Source: CAWEYO01 sp963813315
Lineage (GTDB): Bacteria > Pseudomonadota > Alphaproteobacteria > Rhizobiales > Rhizobiaceae
Length of the DNA stretch: 64,000 nt
Reading direction: 5' to 3'
Assembly (NCBI GenBank): GCA_963813315.1
Contig: CAWEYO010000014.1
Location: 186,001-250,000 of the forward strand
This document shows, piece after piece, positions 17,486 through 27,831 of this stretch (the first letter of the stretch is position 1; the number at the start of each line of letters is the position of its first letter). The notes below the pieces were generated by a model that was given only the letters and a program-made list of their open reading frames with translations, did no database searches and was not told the DNA's origin. The translations under genes were made by a program, and so were the position numbers.

Positions 17486-20400
17486 TCACCCTCTAAAATA
17501 GTCCTGCAATGGTCGCACCTCGAGGCTGCCCGCTTTGAGGGCGGCGATGGCTTCGGCGACGGCGGCAGCGCCTGAGAGGGTGGTGTAATAGGGCACCTTC
17601 TGCATCAGCGTGGCGCGGCGCAGCGACTTGGAGTCGGAGACAGCCTTCTGGCCGTCCGTCGTGTTGAACACGATCTGGACCTGCCGGTTGCGGATGGCGT
17701 CCTCGATATGCGGACGGCCTTCCAGCACCTTGTTGATCTTTTCGGCGGAGACGCCGTTTTCGGCCAGGAAGCGCTGGGTGCCGCCAGTGGCGAGCACCTT
17801 GAAGCCGAGGCCCGCGAGGCGCTTCACGGCCGGTAGCACACCGGGCTTGTCCTCGTCGCGCACGGAGACGAACAGCGTGCCGTCGCGCGGCAGGTCGACC
17901 CCCGCGCCGAGCTGCGATTTGGCGAACGCCAGCGCATAGTCATAGTCGAGGCCCATCACCTCGCCGGTGGAGCGCATTTCGGGGCCAAGCAGCGTGTCGA
18001 CGCCGGGGAAGCGAGCGAAGGGAAAAACGGCTTCCTTGACCGCGATATGCGGCCGGGTGGTGCCGTCCGGCTTGCCGCCATAGTGGGCGAACGCCTGTTC
18101 AAGAGTTCTCGCCGGTCATGATGCGCGCGGCGATCTTGGCGATCGGCTTGCCGATGGTCTTGGCGACAAACGGCACGGTGCGCGACGCGCGAGGGTTCAC
18201 CTCGAGGATGAAGATGGTACCGTCCTGGATGGCGAACTGGACGTTCATCAGTCCGCCGACATTCAGCGCCTTGGCGAGCGCGGTCGTCTGGCGTTCGAGC
18301 CCGGCGACGGTTTCGGCGCTGAGCGTGTGCACCGGCAGCGAGCAGGCGCTGTCGCCCGAATGGATGCCGGCTTCCTCGATATGCTCCATGATCCCCGCGA
18401 CGAGCGTGTCCTTGCCGTCGCAGAGGCAATCGACATCGACCTCGATCGCGCGGGCGAGATAGGTGTCGAAGAGCAGCGGGTTCTTGCCGAGCAGCGTGTT
18501 GATCTGGCCGGTCTTGTCGTTGGGATATTTCTGCTTGATATCCTCCGGAACCAGGCCGGGCACGGTGTCCAGCAGATAGGACTGCAGTGCGTTTTCCGAG
18601 TGGATGATCTGCATGGCGCGGCCGCCCAACACATAGGACGGGCGCACGACCAGCGGGAAACCGAGCTCCGATGCGACAAGGCGCGCCTGCTCGACGGAAT
18701 AAGCGATGCCGTTTTTCGGCTGGGCGAGGTCGAGCTTCATGAGAAGCTTCTGGAAACGGTCACGGTCCTCGGCAAGGTCGATCGCGTCAGGCGAGGTGCC
18801 GAGGATCGGGATGCCGGCCTTTTCGAGGGCATGGGCGAGCTTCAGCGGCGTCTGGCCGCCGAACTGGACGATGACGCCAGTGAGCGTGCCGGCTGCCTGC
18901 TCGGCGCGCAGGATTTCGAGCACGTCCTCCGCCGTCAGCGGCTCGAAATAGAGCCGGTCGGAGGTGTCGTAGTCGGTCGAAACGGTCTCCGGATTGCAGT
19001 TGATCATGATCGCTTCATAGCCGGCCTCCCTCAGCGCGAAGGCGGCATGGCAGCAGCAATAGTCGAACTCTATGCCCTGGCCGATCCGGTTCGGTCCGCC
19101 TCCGAGGATGACGACCTTCTTCCTGTCGGAGACACGCGCCTCCGAGCGTGTCTCGCCAGCGAAGGGGACCTCGTAGGTGGAATACATGTATGCCGTCGGC
19201 GAGGCGAATTCGGCCGCGCAGGTGTCGATGCGCTTGTAGACGGGACGGACGCCCAGTCTTTCGCGAAGCCTTGCCACTTCGGCCGCATCGTTCCCCGTCA
19301 GCGAGCCAAGCCGCGCGTCGGAAAAGCCCATCGCCTTCACCATGCGCAGATTGGCGGCGTCCTCAGGGAGGCCGTGCTCGCGGACGCGCGTCTCCATCGC
19401 GAGGATGCCGGCGATCTGCTCGAGGAACCACGGGTCGATGCGGCACATGGAGTGCACTTCTTCCAGCGAAGTTCCCATGCGGATCGCCTGAGCGACCATG
19501 CGCAGCCGGTCGGGCGTCGGCGTGCCGAGGGCGGCGCGAATTGCGTTGCGGTCGTCGCCATTGCCGATGCCGGGAATTTCGATCTCATCGAGGCCGGTGA
19601 GGCCGGTCTCCAGCCCGCGCAGCGCCTTCTGCAGCGATTCCTGGAAGGTGCGGCCGATGGCCATGACCTCGCCGACAGACTTCATGGCCGTGGTCAGCAC
19701 CGGCTCGGCGCCCGGAAATTTCTCGAAGGCGAAGCGCGGGATCTTGGTGACGACATAGTCGATCGTCGGCTCGAAGGAGGCGGGCGTGGCGCCGCCGGTG
19801 ATGTCGTTCTCAAGCTCGTCCAGCGTATAGCCGACGGCAAGCTTCGCCGCGATCTTGGCGATCGGGAAGCCGGTGGCTTTCGAGGCCAACGCGGAGGAGC
19901 GCGAAACGCGTGGGTTCATCTCGATGACCACGAGGCGGCCATCGTCGGGGTTGACGGCGAACTGGACGTTCGAGCCGCCGGTCTCGACGCCGATCTCGCG
20001 CAGCACCGCAATCGAGGCGTTGCGCATGATCTGGTATTCCTTGTCGGTCAGCGTCAGTGCCGGAGCGACGGTAATGGAATCGCCGGTATGGACGCCCATC
20101 GGGTCGATGTTCTCGATCGAGCAGATGATAATGCAATTGTCGGCGCGGTCGCGCACGACCTCCATCTCATATTCCTTCCAGCCGAGCACGGATTCTTCGA
20201 CCAGCACTTCGGTGGTCGGCGACGCGTCAAGGCCGCGCTCGACGATCTCGAAGAATTCGGAGCGGTTGAAGGCGATGCCTCCCCCGGTGCCGCCGAGCGT
20301 GAAGGAGGGGCGGATGATGACCGGCAGGCCGATCTCGTCGAGCGCCTGCGCGGCGACCGCCATGGCGTGGCTCATATAGCGCTGCTTGCGGTCGCCTTCG

Positions 20401-20972
20401 GCCAGGTTCCAGCGCGTCTCCAGCGCGTCAAGGGCCGAGTCGAGGTCGGCAGGTGCGGCGGCCTTCAATTCTGCGCGCTCGGCCTCGTGCTTTCTCCGGT
20501 CCTCTTCCTTCGCGGCAGTGGCGTTGGCGAGCATCGAACGCGGGGTTTCGAGCCCGATCGCAGCCATCGCCTCGCGGAAAAGCGCGCGGTCCTCTGCCTT
20601 GTCGATGGCGTGCGCGTCGGCGCCGATCATCTCGACTTCGTAGCGCTCGAGCACACCCATGCGACGCAGCGACAGTGCGGTGTTGAGCGCCGTCTGGCCG
20701 CCCATGGTGGGCAAGAGCGCGTCCGGCCGCTCCTTGGCGATAATCTTGGCCACCACTTCCGGAGTGATAGGCTCGATATAGGTGGCATCGGCCAGCTCCG
20801 GATCGGTCATGATGGTGGCCGGATTGGAGTTGACCAGGATGATGCGGTAGCCCTCGGCCTTCAGTGCCTTGCAGGCCTGGGTGCCGGAATAGTCGAACTC
20901 GCAAGCCTGGCCGATCACGATCGGCCCCGCGCCGATGATAAGGATCGACTTGATGTCGGTGCGTTTTGGCAT
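17486..20972 (-). pseudogene. carB: Carbamoyl-phosphate synthase large subunit, frameshifted
   Basis: CarB makes carbamoyl phosphate for arginine and pyrimidine synthesis from CarA-derived ammonia, bicarbonate and two ATP. From ATG 20972 (MPKRTDIKSILIIGAGPIVI) the frame covers both ATP-grasp halves. It stops at 18099 after IAARIMTGENS. The remaining part (AHYGGKPDGTTRPHIAVKEA, STGEVMGLDYDYALAFAKSQ) and the MGS-type allosteric domain to FRG at 17486 lie one base out of frame. Removing one base at about 18104 restores IMTGENLEQAFAHYGG and a normal length of 1161 residues. Loss would give arginine and uracil auxotrophy, so a sequencing error is a strong alternative. An amidase gene and a Zn-peptidase gene separate it from carA. 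Confidence 0.9.
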
Positions 20973-21054
20973 GGTTGTGTTCGTCCGTTCGGCGGGGCGG
21001 TACAAGAAACCGGACGGGGCAGGCCCGGCCGGCGCAAGGATCTTCATATCAGGC

Positions 21055-21125
21055 GAGTGGCGAATCCGAAATTCGTATTGCGTTGGAGCGAGGCTCGGAA
21101 CGAATTTCGGATTAAAGCCACACTA
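21055..21125. repeat. CTAG-ended hairpin element, copy 1
   Basis: Inverted arms AATCCGAAATTCG and CGAATTTCGGATT, with flanks AGTGGC and GCCACACTAG. The interior TTGGAGCGAGGCTCGGA is also found in the copy at 34163-34234. Confidence 0.85.
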
Positions 21126-21141
21126 GCAACTTGTTGAATCT

Positions 21142-21212
21142 CGTGGTTTACGGATTTGAAGTTCCTGAACGCGGATGCCATGGAAATGACAGGAACTTCA
21201 AATCCACCAAGG
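21142..21212. repeat. Long hairpin, GGATTTGAAG type
   Basis: GGATTTGAAGTTCCTG (21152-21167) pairs perfectly with CAGGAACTTCAAATCC (21190-21205). The outer bases GTGG/CCAC-like resemble the CTAGTGG borders of the other hairpins. Confidence 0.85.
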
Positions 21213-21350
21213 CGCGCCTTATAGGCGAAGGTCGTCCGTGGCGAAACCCCAAAAAGAAGCAGGCGGCGTTCCCTGTCCGCCTGTGCTGCCGCGGACTATA
21301 TTGCCGGAATGCGAGCAAATCGCACTCATCGCGGCTGCGGGAGAACGGCG

Positions 21351-22766
21351 ATGAAACGTGAGCCAGAAAGCCGAAAGGCCGGTCAAGACAGCGCAACGCC
21401 GCAGATCATCTTTTTCAGCACCGGCGAAATCGCGGCCGCCATCCGAACGGGCGCAGTTTCGGCCTTGGAGGTGCTGGAGGCGCACCTGAAGCAGATCGAC
21501 GTGCACAATGGTGCGCTGAATGCAGTAGTGATCATCGATGCGGATGCCGCCCGCAAGCGAGCGAGGGAAGCCGACGCGGCAATCGCGCGCGGCGAGATTT
21601 GGGGGCCGCTGCATGGCGTGCCTCACACGCTGAAGGACTGCCATGCAACAGCGGGGATGCGCAGCACGGCCGGCTTCCCGCCATTCGCCGGATATGTGGC
21701 AAGCGAGGATAGCGCTGTAGCGGCGCGCCTGAAGGCAGCGGGCGCTGTTCTGGTGGGCAAGACCAACGTCGCCATGCTGCTCGCCGACTATCAGAGCAGC
21801 AATCCGATCTTCGGGCGCACCTGCAATCCGTGGAATACCGAGCGCACGCCGGGCGGCTCGAGCGGTGGAGCTGCGGCGGCCCTTGCCGCCGGGATGACGC
21901 CCTTCGAAATCGGCACCGACCTGTCCGCCTCGATCCGCATTCCAGCGCATTTTTGCGGAGTCTATGGGCTCAAGCCGACCGAAAACCGGGTTTCGCGCGT
22001 CGGCGTGTTTCCTGATCCCCGGAACATGCCGCGAAGCATCCGCATGATGCTGTCGATCGGGCCTATGGCGCGCACGCCGGACGACCTGGCGTTGCTTTAT
22101 CGCCTTATCACTGGTCCGGACGGGCGCGACACCGACGTGAACCCGGTACCGGTCGAGAATGTGCCGGAGCTTGCGCTCAAGGGACTGAGGATAACCTTTG
22201 CCGCGACCTTCGCGGATTTTCCGGTTGCCGCGGACATTCGCGAAACGGCGGAGGATGTTGCAAGGCAGCTTGGCCAGTCTGGCGCGCTCGTGGAAGAAGC
22301 CGCACTTCCCGAACTTGAGTTCAGCGCGGATCTGTCGAGCGGTGGCGAACTGACCGGCATGATGATCGGAGCGCTTGAAGATGAAGCGCCGCCGGTCAAT
22401 CTGAAGCAATATTTCGCTGCGCTCTCCCGCCGTGACCGCTCAATCGTGGCTTGGGAGAAGTTTTTCGAAACCTGTGACGTGCTCTTGTGCCCTGCGTCGA
22501 TGGTCACCGCATTCCCGCACTGTGAACCCGGCACGTCGCTCAAGGTTGACGGCAAGGACGCCGACTATTGGATGGTCAGCGCGCATGGCGCGTTGTTCAA
22601 CTACAGCGGCCATCCGGCGATCGTGCTTCCTTGCGGCCTCGATCGCGACGGGCTGCCCATCGGGCTACAGCTTGTCGGCAAACGCTGGGATGAATCGCGC
22701 CTGCTGGCGATCGCGAAAGCCGTCTCGCAAGTGGCTGGCGGATTCCAGCGGCCGGCCGGCTACTAG
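21351..22766 (+). CDS. Amidase (amidase signature family)
   Basis: A 471-residue hydrolase of the amidase signature family, which cleaves C-N bonds of amides. The Ser-cisSer-Lys triad is visible: Lys95 in HTLKDCHATAG, cis-Ser in PGGSSGGAAAA (about 170-171), and nucleophile Ser194 in GTDLSASIRIPAH. The LSAS sequence differs from the common TGGS. The ATG at 21351 follows GGGAGAACGGCG; an earlier in-frame ATG at 21309 is less likely. It is not a GatA, because no gatB/gatC partner is near. The substrate is unknown. Confidence 0.88.
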   Translation: MKREPESRKAGQDSATPQIIFFSTGEIAAAIRTGAVSALEVLEAHLKQIDVHNGALNAVVIIDADAARKRAREADAAIARGEIWGPLHGVPHTLKDCHATAGMRSTAGFPPFAGYVASEDSAVAARLKAAGAVLVGKTNVAMLLADYQSSNPIFGRTCNPWNTERTPGGSSGGAAAALAAGMTPFEIGTDLSASIRIPAHFCGVYGLKPTENRVSRVGVFPDPRNMPRSIRMMLSIGPMARTPDDLALLYRLITGPDGRDTDVNPVPVENVPELALKGLRITFAATFADFPVAADIRETAEDVARQLGQSGALVEEAALPELEFSADLSSGGELTGMMIGALEDEAPPVNLKQYFAALSRRDRSIVAWEKFFETCDVLLCPASMVTAFPHCEPGTSLKVDGKDADYWMVSAHGALFNYSGHPAIVLPCGLDRDGLPIGLQLVGKRWDESRLLAIAKAVSQVAGGFQRPAGY

Positions 22767-22888
22767 GGTGTCGACCGAGCTCATTGCCCTCACGCTGTGG
22801 GAAAAGCCTTGTGACGAGTGGTATCGATCGGCTAGTTTTGGGTTCGCCGGCGTGCGGATTTGCGACCGGCCGTGTTGAAAGGTGACCC

Positions 22889-23809
22889 ATGCGCTGGAGA
22901 GGCCGCCGTCAGAGTGACAACGTCGAGGATGCACGGGGCGAAGGCGGTTTGGGTCTGCCCGGCGGATTTGGCAGGGGAGGGCCGGGCCGAATTCGGATCG
23001 GGCCCGGTGTACGCACGACCGGTGGCGGAGGCCTGTCGGGGATCATCATTCTCGTCATCATCTACTTCGCGCTAAAGTCATGCGGCATTGATCCCCTCCA
23101 GGTGCTCACCGGCGGCGAGGAGCCGCGCCAGGCGCCCGGTGGCGGCACCGTGACCGAAACCAACGCTCCCGCCGACGAGATGAAGCAGTTCGTTTCGACC
23201 GTGCTTGCCGAGACCGAGGATGTGTGGAAGGGCATTTTCCAGGCCGAGGGAGAGACATACGTCGAACCGAAGCTGACGCTCTTTTCGGGGCAGATCCGTT
23301 CGGCGTGCGGCTACGCTTCAGCTGCGTCCGGCCCGTTCTATTGTCCCGGCGATCAAAAGCTCTATCTCGATACGACTTTTTTCGACCAGCTCGACCGGGG
23401 TTTTGGAGCCTCCGGCGACTTTGCGCAGGCCTATGTGATTGCCCATGAAGTGGGCCATCACGTCCAGAATTTGATCGGCGTGCTGCCCAAGTTCAATGAG
23501 ATGCGCCAGTCGATGAGCGAGACGGATGCCAACCAGATGTCGATTTGGGTGGAACTGCAGGCCGACTGCTTTGCCGGTGTCTGGGCCCATTTCACGGCGC
23601 AGAAAGGCATCCTGGAAGAAGGCGACGTCGAGGAGGCGCTGAACGCCGCGCAGCAAATCGGCGACGATACGCTTCAGCGCCGGACGCAGGGCTATGTGGT
23701 GCCGGAAAGCTTCAATCACGGCACGTCGGAGCAGCGCCAGACCTGGTTTGCGCGCGGCCTCAAGAGCGGCAAGCTTGCGGATTGCGACACATTCAACAAT
23801 CCGATCTGA
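22889..23809 (+). CDS. Neutral zinc metallopeptidase (YpfJ family)
   Basis: A 306-residue protein of the Zn_peptidase/YpfJ family. A Gly/Arg-rich N-terminus precedes one membrane helix (about 49-62, SGIIILVIIYFAL). The catalytic domain has FYCPGDQKLYLD, the zinc motif HEVGHH (His186, Glu187, His190), and ELQADCFAGVW with the third ligand. It is likely anchored in the inner membrane with the domain outside. It faces the carA gene tail to tail. Physiological substrate unknown. Confidence 0.88.
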   Translation: MRWRGRRQSDNVEDARGEGGLGLPGGFGRGGPGRIRIGPGVRTTGGGGLSGIIILVIIYFALKSCGIDPLQVLTGGEEPRQAPGGGTVTETNAPADEMKQFVSTVLAETEDVWKGIFQAEGETYVEPKLTLFSGQIRSACGYASAASGPFYCPGDQKLYLDTTFFDQLDRGFGASGDFAQAYVIAHEVGHHVQNLIGVLPKFNEMRQSMSETDANQMSIWVELQADCFAGVWAHFTAQKGILEEGDVEEALNAAQQIGDDTLQRRTQGYVVPESFNHGTSEQRQTWFARGLKSGKLADCDTFNNPI

Positions 23810-23827
23810 CCCGGCGATCCGTCCGGC

Positions 23828-25027
23828 CTACTCCGCCAGCGCGGGTTCGCCCTTCCTGTCGCGGATCAGATTGACGAAACGGCGGAAGAGATAGTGCGAG
23901 TCCTGTGGGCCCGGCGAGGCTTCCGGATGGTGCTGCACGGAGAAGACGGGTCTGCCCTTGAGCGCGAGGCCGCAATTGGAGCCGTCGAAGAGCGAAACGT
24001 GAGTCTCTTCAACAGTCTCGGGCAATGACCTGGAGTCGACCGCGAAGCCGTGATTCATGGAGACGATTTCGACCTTGCCGGTCGTGTGATCCTTCACCGG
24101 GTGATTGGCGCCGTGATGGCCCTGATGCATCTTTTGCGTCTTCGCTCCTACAGCCAGCGCCAGCATCTGGTGGCCGAGGCAGATGCCGAACATCGGCAGA
24201 TCGGCCTTGAGCAAGTCTCTGATGACGGGCACGGCATATTCGCCGGTGGCGGCCGGGTCGCCCGGGCCGTTCGACAGGAACACGCCGTCGGGCTTCATGG
24301 CCAGGATGTCCTCGGCAGTGGTGGAGGCTGGAACAATGGTGACCTCGGCGCCGAGCCCCGCGAGAAGACGCAGGATGTTGCGCTTCACACCGTAGTCGAT
24401 GGCGACGACGTGCATTGTCGGCTCCTGCTGGGCGCCGTAGCCCTCGTTCCACGCCCACTGGGTCTCGTGCCAGGTCGAGCTCTGGCCGGAAGTGACCTGC
24501 TTGGCGAGATCGAGGCCCACCAGCCCCGGCCAAGCGCTTGCCTGGCGTTTCATGTCCTCGATATCGAACTTGCCGTCGGGTGCATGCGCGATGACGGCGT
24601 TCGGCATGCCCTTTTCTCGGATCAGGGCGGTCAGCGCGCGGGTATCGATGCCCGACATGGCAATGACGCCGCGGCGCCTCAGCCACTGGTCCAGATGGCC
24701 GGCGGCACGGTAGTTCGACGGGTTGGTGATCTCCGCCTTGAAAACCGCGCCAACCGCGCCGGCGCGCGCTGCCGGGGTGAGATCCTCGATGTCCCCTTCG
24801 TTGGTGCCCACATTGCCGATGTGGGGAAAGGTGAAAGTGACGATCTGGCCGGCGTAGGAAGGATCGGTCAGGATTTCCTGGTAGCCGGTCAACGCAGTGT
24901 TGAAGCAGACCTCGGCGACAGCGCGCCCCACCGCTCCAAGCCCGCGACCCTCGATGACCGTGCCGTCGGCCAGCACCAATAGCGCGGTGGGCTCGTCGCT
25001 CGTCCAGGGGGCAGTCATCGCGGCCAT
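23828..25027 (-). CDS. carA: Carbamoyl-phosphate synthase small subunit (glutaminase)
   Basis: A 399-residue glutamine amidotransferase that hydrolyses glutamine and channels ammonia to CarB. The N-terminal CPSase_sm domain (ALLVLADGTVIEGRGLGA, ALTGYQEILTDPSYAGQIV) is followed by a class I GATase. The triad is Cys283 in FGICLGHQ, His367 and Glu369 in VQHHPEASPGP. LSNGPGDP is present. The start may be ATG 25027 or 25018. The gene is intact, in contrast to carB. Confidence 0.93.
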   Translation of the reverse strand: MAAMTAPWTSDEPTALLVLADGTVIEGRGLGAVGRAVAEVCFNTALTGYQEILTDPSYAGQIVTFTFPHIGNVGTNEGDIEDLTPAARAGAVGAVFKAEITNPSNYRAAGHLDQWLRRRGVIAMSGIDTRALTALIREKGMPNAVIAHAPDGKFDIEDMKRQASAWPGLVGLDLAKQVTSGQSSTWHETQWAWNEGYGAQQEPTMHVVAIDYGVKRNILRLLAGLGAEVTIVPASTTAEDILAMKPDGVFLSNGPGDPAATGEYAVPVIRDLLKADLPMFGICLGHQMLALAVGAKTQKMHQGHHGANHPVKDHTTGKVEIVSMNHGFAVDSRSLPETVEETHVSLFDGSNCGLALKGRPVFSVQHHPEASPGPQDSHYLFRRFVNLIRDRKGEPALAE

Positions 25028-25269
25028 GGCGGCGCTCCATCAGCGGCTGACACTTGGAGGTCAGCCCGCTTGCGGGTTGACCGGCGCAACAGAAGCACGA
25101 GGCGCGACAGCCGAGCCTGCCCGTGTGATCAATTTGGTTGCAAGGCCGCTACATAGGGGAAGGAGCAAAGGCGGTCAATCGTATGCAAAGCACAGAGACT
25201 TGTTGCGCGGTCCTGAGGTTTGGTGGAAATGGTTCAGCAATCAGGGCGGCAAATCACAGGAGGAGGCCG

Positions 25270-25719
25270 ATGCGTGAAAAAATCGCCGAGGCACTCAAGG
25301 CGGCGATCAAGACCGGCGACAAGCGGCGCACCGCGACGCTGCGCATGATCAATGCCGCGATCCAGGATCGCGACATCGCCCATCGCGGCACGGGCAAGGG
25401 GCCCGCAACCGATGACGACGTCATGCAGATCCTTGTAAGGATGGTGAAGCAGCGCGAGGAATCCGCCAAGGCATTCGAGGAAGGAAACCGGCCCGAACTT
25501 GCCGCGCAGGAGCGCGACGAGATCGGCATCATCCGCGATTTCCAGCCGAAGCAGCTCGATGACGATGCCATGAAGGAGGCCGTGCAAGCGGCGATCCAGG
25601 AGACCGGTGCCCAGGGCCTGCGCGACATGGGCCGCGTCATGACCGTGCTGAAAGATAAATATGCCGGACAGATGGACCTCGGCAAAGCCGGCGGCGTCGT
25701 CAAGGCAATGCTGCAGTAG
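25270..25719 (+). CDS. GatB/YqeY-domain protein
   Basis: A 149-residue soluble protein of the YqeY family, related to the tRNA-binding tail domain of GatB (MREKIAEALKAAIKTGDKRR, LRMINAAIQDRD, EIGIIRDFQPKQLDDD, GRVMTVLKDKYAGQMDL). AGGAGG precedes the ATG at 25270. A position between carA and dnaG is conserved in rhizobia. The role is unclear; a tRNA-amidation link is suggested by the domain only. Confidence 0.88.
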   Translation: MREKIAEALKAAIKTGDKRRTATLRMINAAIQDRDIAHRGTGKGPATDDDVMQILVRMVKQREESAKAFEEGNRPELAAQERDEIGIIRDFQPKQLDDDAMKEAVQAAIQETGAQGLRDMGRVMTVLKDKYAGQMDLGKAGGVVKAMLQ

Positions 25720-25802
25720 TGTCAGCATCGTCGCCTGTGGAGACCGGTGACAAAAGCAATCGCCTGTCGTTTCCCGCCACGCCGACGGCTATATGGAAGC
25801 CT

Positions 25803-25904
25803 GGAGCATCGGGCCCGAAAGTGGGAACCGGTTTCGGGGAAACCCGATGCTCAAGAAAAGAGATAGAGCAGCAGCACCGATTCCATCGATGCGTCCGCTG
25901 CTGA
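25803..25904. repeat. RIME1-like repeat just before dnaG
   Basis: GAGCATCGGGCCCGAAAGTG and AACCCGATGCTC form the first hairpin; TAGAGCAGCAGC and GCTGCTGAGA (about 25864-25904) form the second. It ends 10 bases before the dnaG ATG, where a ribosome-binding site would normally be. Confidence 0.88.
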
Positions 25905-25914
25905 GATCGTATTG

Positions 25915-27831
25915 ATGCGCTTTCCGCCTGCCTTCCTCGACGAGATACGCGACCGCGTTCCGATTTCGGCCGTGGTGGGAAGCCGCGTGCCGTGGGACAG
26001 GAAGAAGACCAATGCGTCGCGCGGCGACTATTGGGCCTGCTGTCCTTTTCATGGCGAGAAGACGCCGAGCTTTCACTGCGAGGACAGGAAGGGCCGCTAT
26101 CATTGCTTCGGCTGCGGCGTTTCGGGTGACCATTTCAAGTTCCTGACCGAGCTGGACGGAATGAGCTTTCCGGAGGCCGTGGAGCGGATCGCCGGCCTCG
26201 CCGGCCTGCCGATGCCAGCGCGCGATCCGGACGCGGAAAGACGGGACCAGGAACGCGCGACGCTTCATGACGTCATGGAGCTCGCCGCAACATTCTTCCA
26301 GGACAGGCTTCAGACGGCCGAAGGCGCCAAAGCGCGCGCTTATCTGCGCGACCGCGGCCTGACGCCCGCCACGCAACAGGCTTTCCGGCTGGGCTTTGCT
26401 CCGGACAGCCGCAACGCGCTGAAAGAATTCCTGGCCGGCAAGGGTGTGGAAAAAGCGCAGATCGAAGCATGCGGCCTGGTTGTGCACGGCGACGATATCC
26501 CGCTGTCCTTCGACCGCTTCCGCGACCGCGTCATGTTTCCGATCCCGGATTCGCGCGGGCGAATCATCGCCTTCGGCGGCAGGGCCCTTTCGTCCGACGC
26601 TCCCGCCAAATACCTGAATTCCCCCGAAACCGAACTCTTCCACAAGGGCAGGGTGCTCTACAATTTTTTCCGCGCCCGGCAGGCCGTCCAGAAGGCGGGC
26701 ACAGTCATCGCGGTCGAGGGCTACATGGACGTGATCGCACTGGCGCAGGCCGGGTTCGAGAACGTCGTGGCGCCGCTTGGCACGGCCCTCACCGAAGATC
26801 AGCTGGAGCTTCTCTGGCGCATGGCCGGCGAGCCGGTGCTCTGTTTCGACGGCGACAAGGCGGGACTGAAGGCAGCCTGGCGCGCCGCCGACCTGGCGCT
26901 GCCATTGATTCAGGCGGGACGCTCGGTCCGTTTCGCGCTGTTGCCTGAGGGCAAGGACCCCGACGATCTGGTGAAGCAGGCGGGCGCGGACGCTTTCCGG
27001 CAGGTCCTGTCGGAATCGAGGCCGCTCGCGGACCTCATATGGCTGCGCGAAACTTCGGGCGGCGTCTTCGACACGCCGGAGAAAAGGGCGGCACTTGAAA
27101 AGACCCTGCGCGAGCTGACACATCGCATCCGTGACGAGAGCGTACGCTTTCACTACAGCCAGGAAATGCGTGAGCGCGTGCATGGCTTCTTCGGCGCGGT
27201 TCGCAATCGTCCGGACCGGCAGAAAGATCGCAACCAGCGGCAGGGCCAAGCCGGGCGGTTCGGTATGGGGGTGGGCCGCCTGGCCGTCTCCGAAAGCCTC
27301 GCGCGATCAGCATTGGTGAAGCGGGCAGGCGGCGTCATGCCGCTCCGCGAAACTGCGATCATCGTGACACTGGTCAATCATCCGGCGCTGGCCGAGGAGT
27401 ATTTCGATGCGATCGAAAGCCTCGACATCGCCCATCCGGACTTGCGGCAAATGCACGCAGTGCTGATTAATACGCTGGCTCATATTCCCGCAAGCGACCG
27501 CTCGCCGATCTTGCAGGCGCTCCAGGCCGCAGGACTTTCGGACGTATGGGGGCGTGCTGTTACGCTGGTGCGCAAGGCCAATCTGTGGACCGCGCTGGAG
27601 GACGCCGCACTCGATGACGCCCGGGAAGCCTTCACCCAAGCGCTTCACTTGCACCGCAGCGCGCGCAACCTACATAGGGAACTGAAAGCAGCCGAAGCTC
27701 TCCTGGCGACCGACCCGACGGACGAGAACTACCGTCACATGCTGGAAGTACAGGCGCAATTCACGGACGCGCAGGCCACCGAAGCGCTGATCGAAGGCTT
27801 CGGGATACCCTCCGGGCGGGCAATTCGGTGA
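25915..27831 (+). CDS. dnaG: DNA primase
   Basis: A 638-residue primase that makes RNA primers at the replication fork. The N-terminal CHC2 zinc domain has ligands Cys43, His46, Cys64 and Cys67 (CCPFHGEKTPS, YHCFGCG). The catalytic core with TOPRIM motifs (VIAVEGYMDVIALAQ, PVLCFDGDKAG, LPEGKDPDDLV) spans about 120-370. A DnaB-interacting C-terminal region follows. The ATG at 25915 gives the usual MRFPPAF start. No clear Shine-Dalgarno sequence exists because a RIME1-like repeat ends 10 bases upstream. It is followed by rpoD, as in related genomes. Confidence 0.95.
   Translation: MRFPPAFLDEIRDRVPISAVVGSRVPWDRKKTNASRGDYWACCPFHGEKTPSFHCEDRKGRYHCFGCGVSGDHFKFLTELDGMSFPEAVERIAGLAGLPMPARDPDAERRDQERATLHDVMELAATFFQDRLQTAEGAKARAYLRDRGLTPATQQAFRLGFAPDSRNALKEFLAGKGVEKAQIEACGLVVHGDDIPLSFDRFRDRVMFPIPDSRGRIIAFGGRALSSDAPAKYLNSPETELFHKGRVLYNFFRARQAVQKAGTVIAVEGYMDVIALAQAGFENVVAPLGTALTEDQLELLWRMAGEPVLCFDGDKAGLKAAWRAADLALPLIQAGRSVRFALLPEGKDPDDLVKQAGADAFRQVLSESRPLADLIWLRETSGGVFDTPEKRAALEKTLRELTHRIRDESVRFHYSQEMRERVHGFFGAVRNRPDRQKDRNQRQGQAGRFGMGVGRLAVSESLARSALVKRAGGVMPLRETAIIVTLVNHPALAEEYFDAIESLDIAHPDLRQMHAVLINTLAHIPASDRSPILQALQAAGLSDVWGRAVTLVRKANLWTALEDAALDDAREAFTQALHLHRSARNLHRELKAAEALLATDPTDENYRHMLEVQAQFTDAQATEALIEGFGIPSGRAIR

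Larger units (their letters stand above)
20973..21350. other. Repeat-bearing gap between carB and amidase
   Basis: This divergent region contains a CTAG-type hairpin element (21055-21125) and a long perfect hairpin (21142-21212). Any promoters must lie around these. No gene seen. Confidence 0.6.

Noticed and set aside
18095..18110. Programmed frameshift in carB
   Set aside because: No slippery sequence, and CarB orthologues are made from one frame.
18327..21137. 936-codon open frame opposite carB
   Set aside because: Shadow frame typical of high-GC DNA; no domain, and the opposite strand encodes well-conserved CarB.
25789..27249. 486-codon open frame opposite dnaG
   Set aside because: Antisense shadow; zinc and TOPRIM motifs are on the plus strand.
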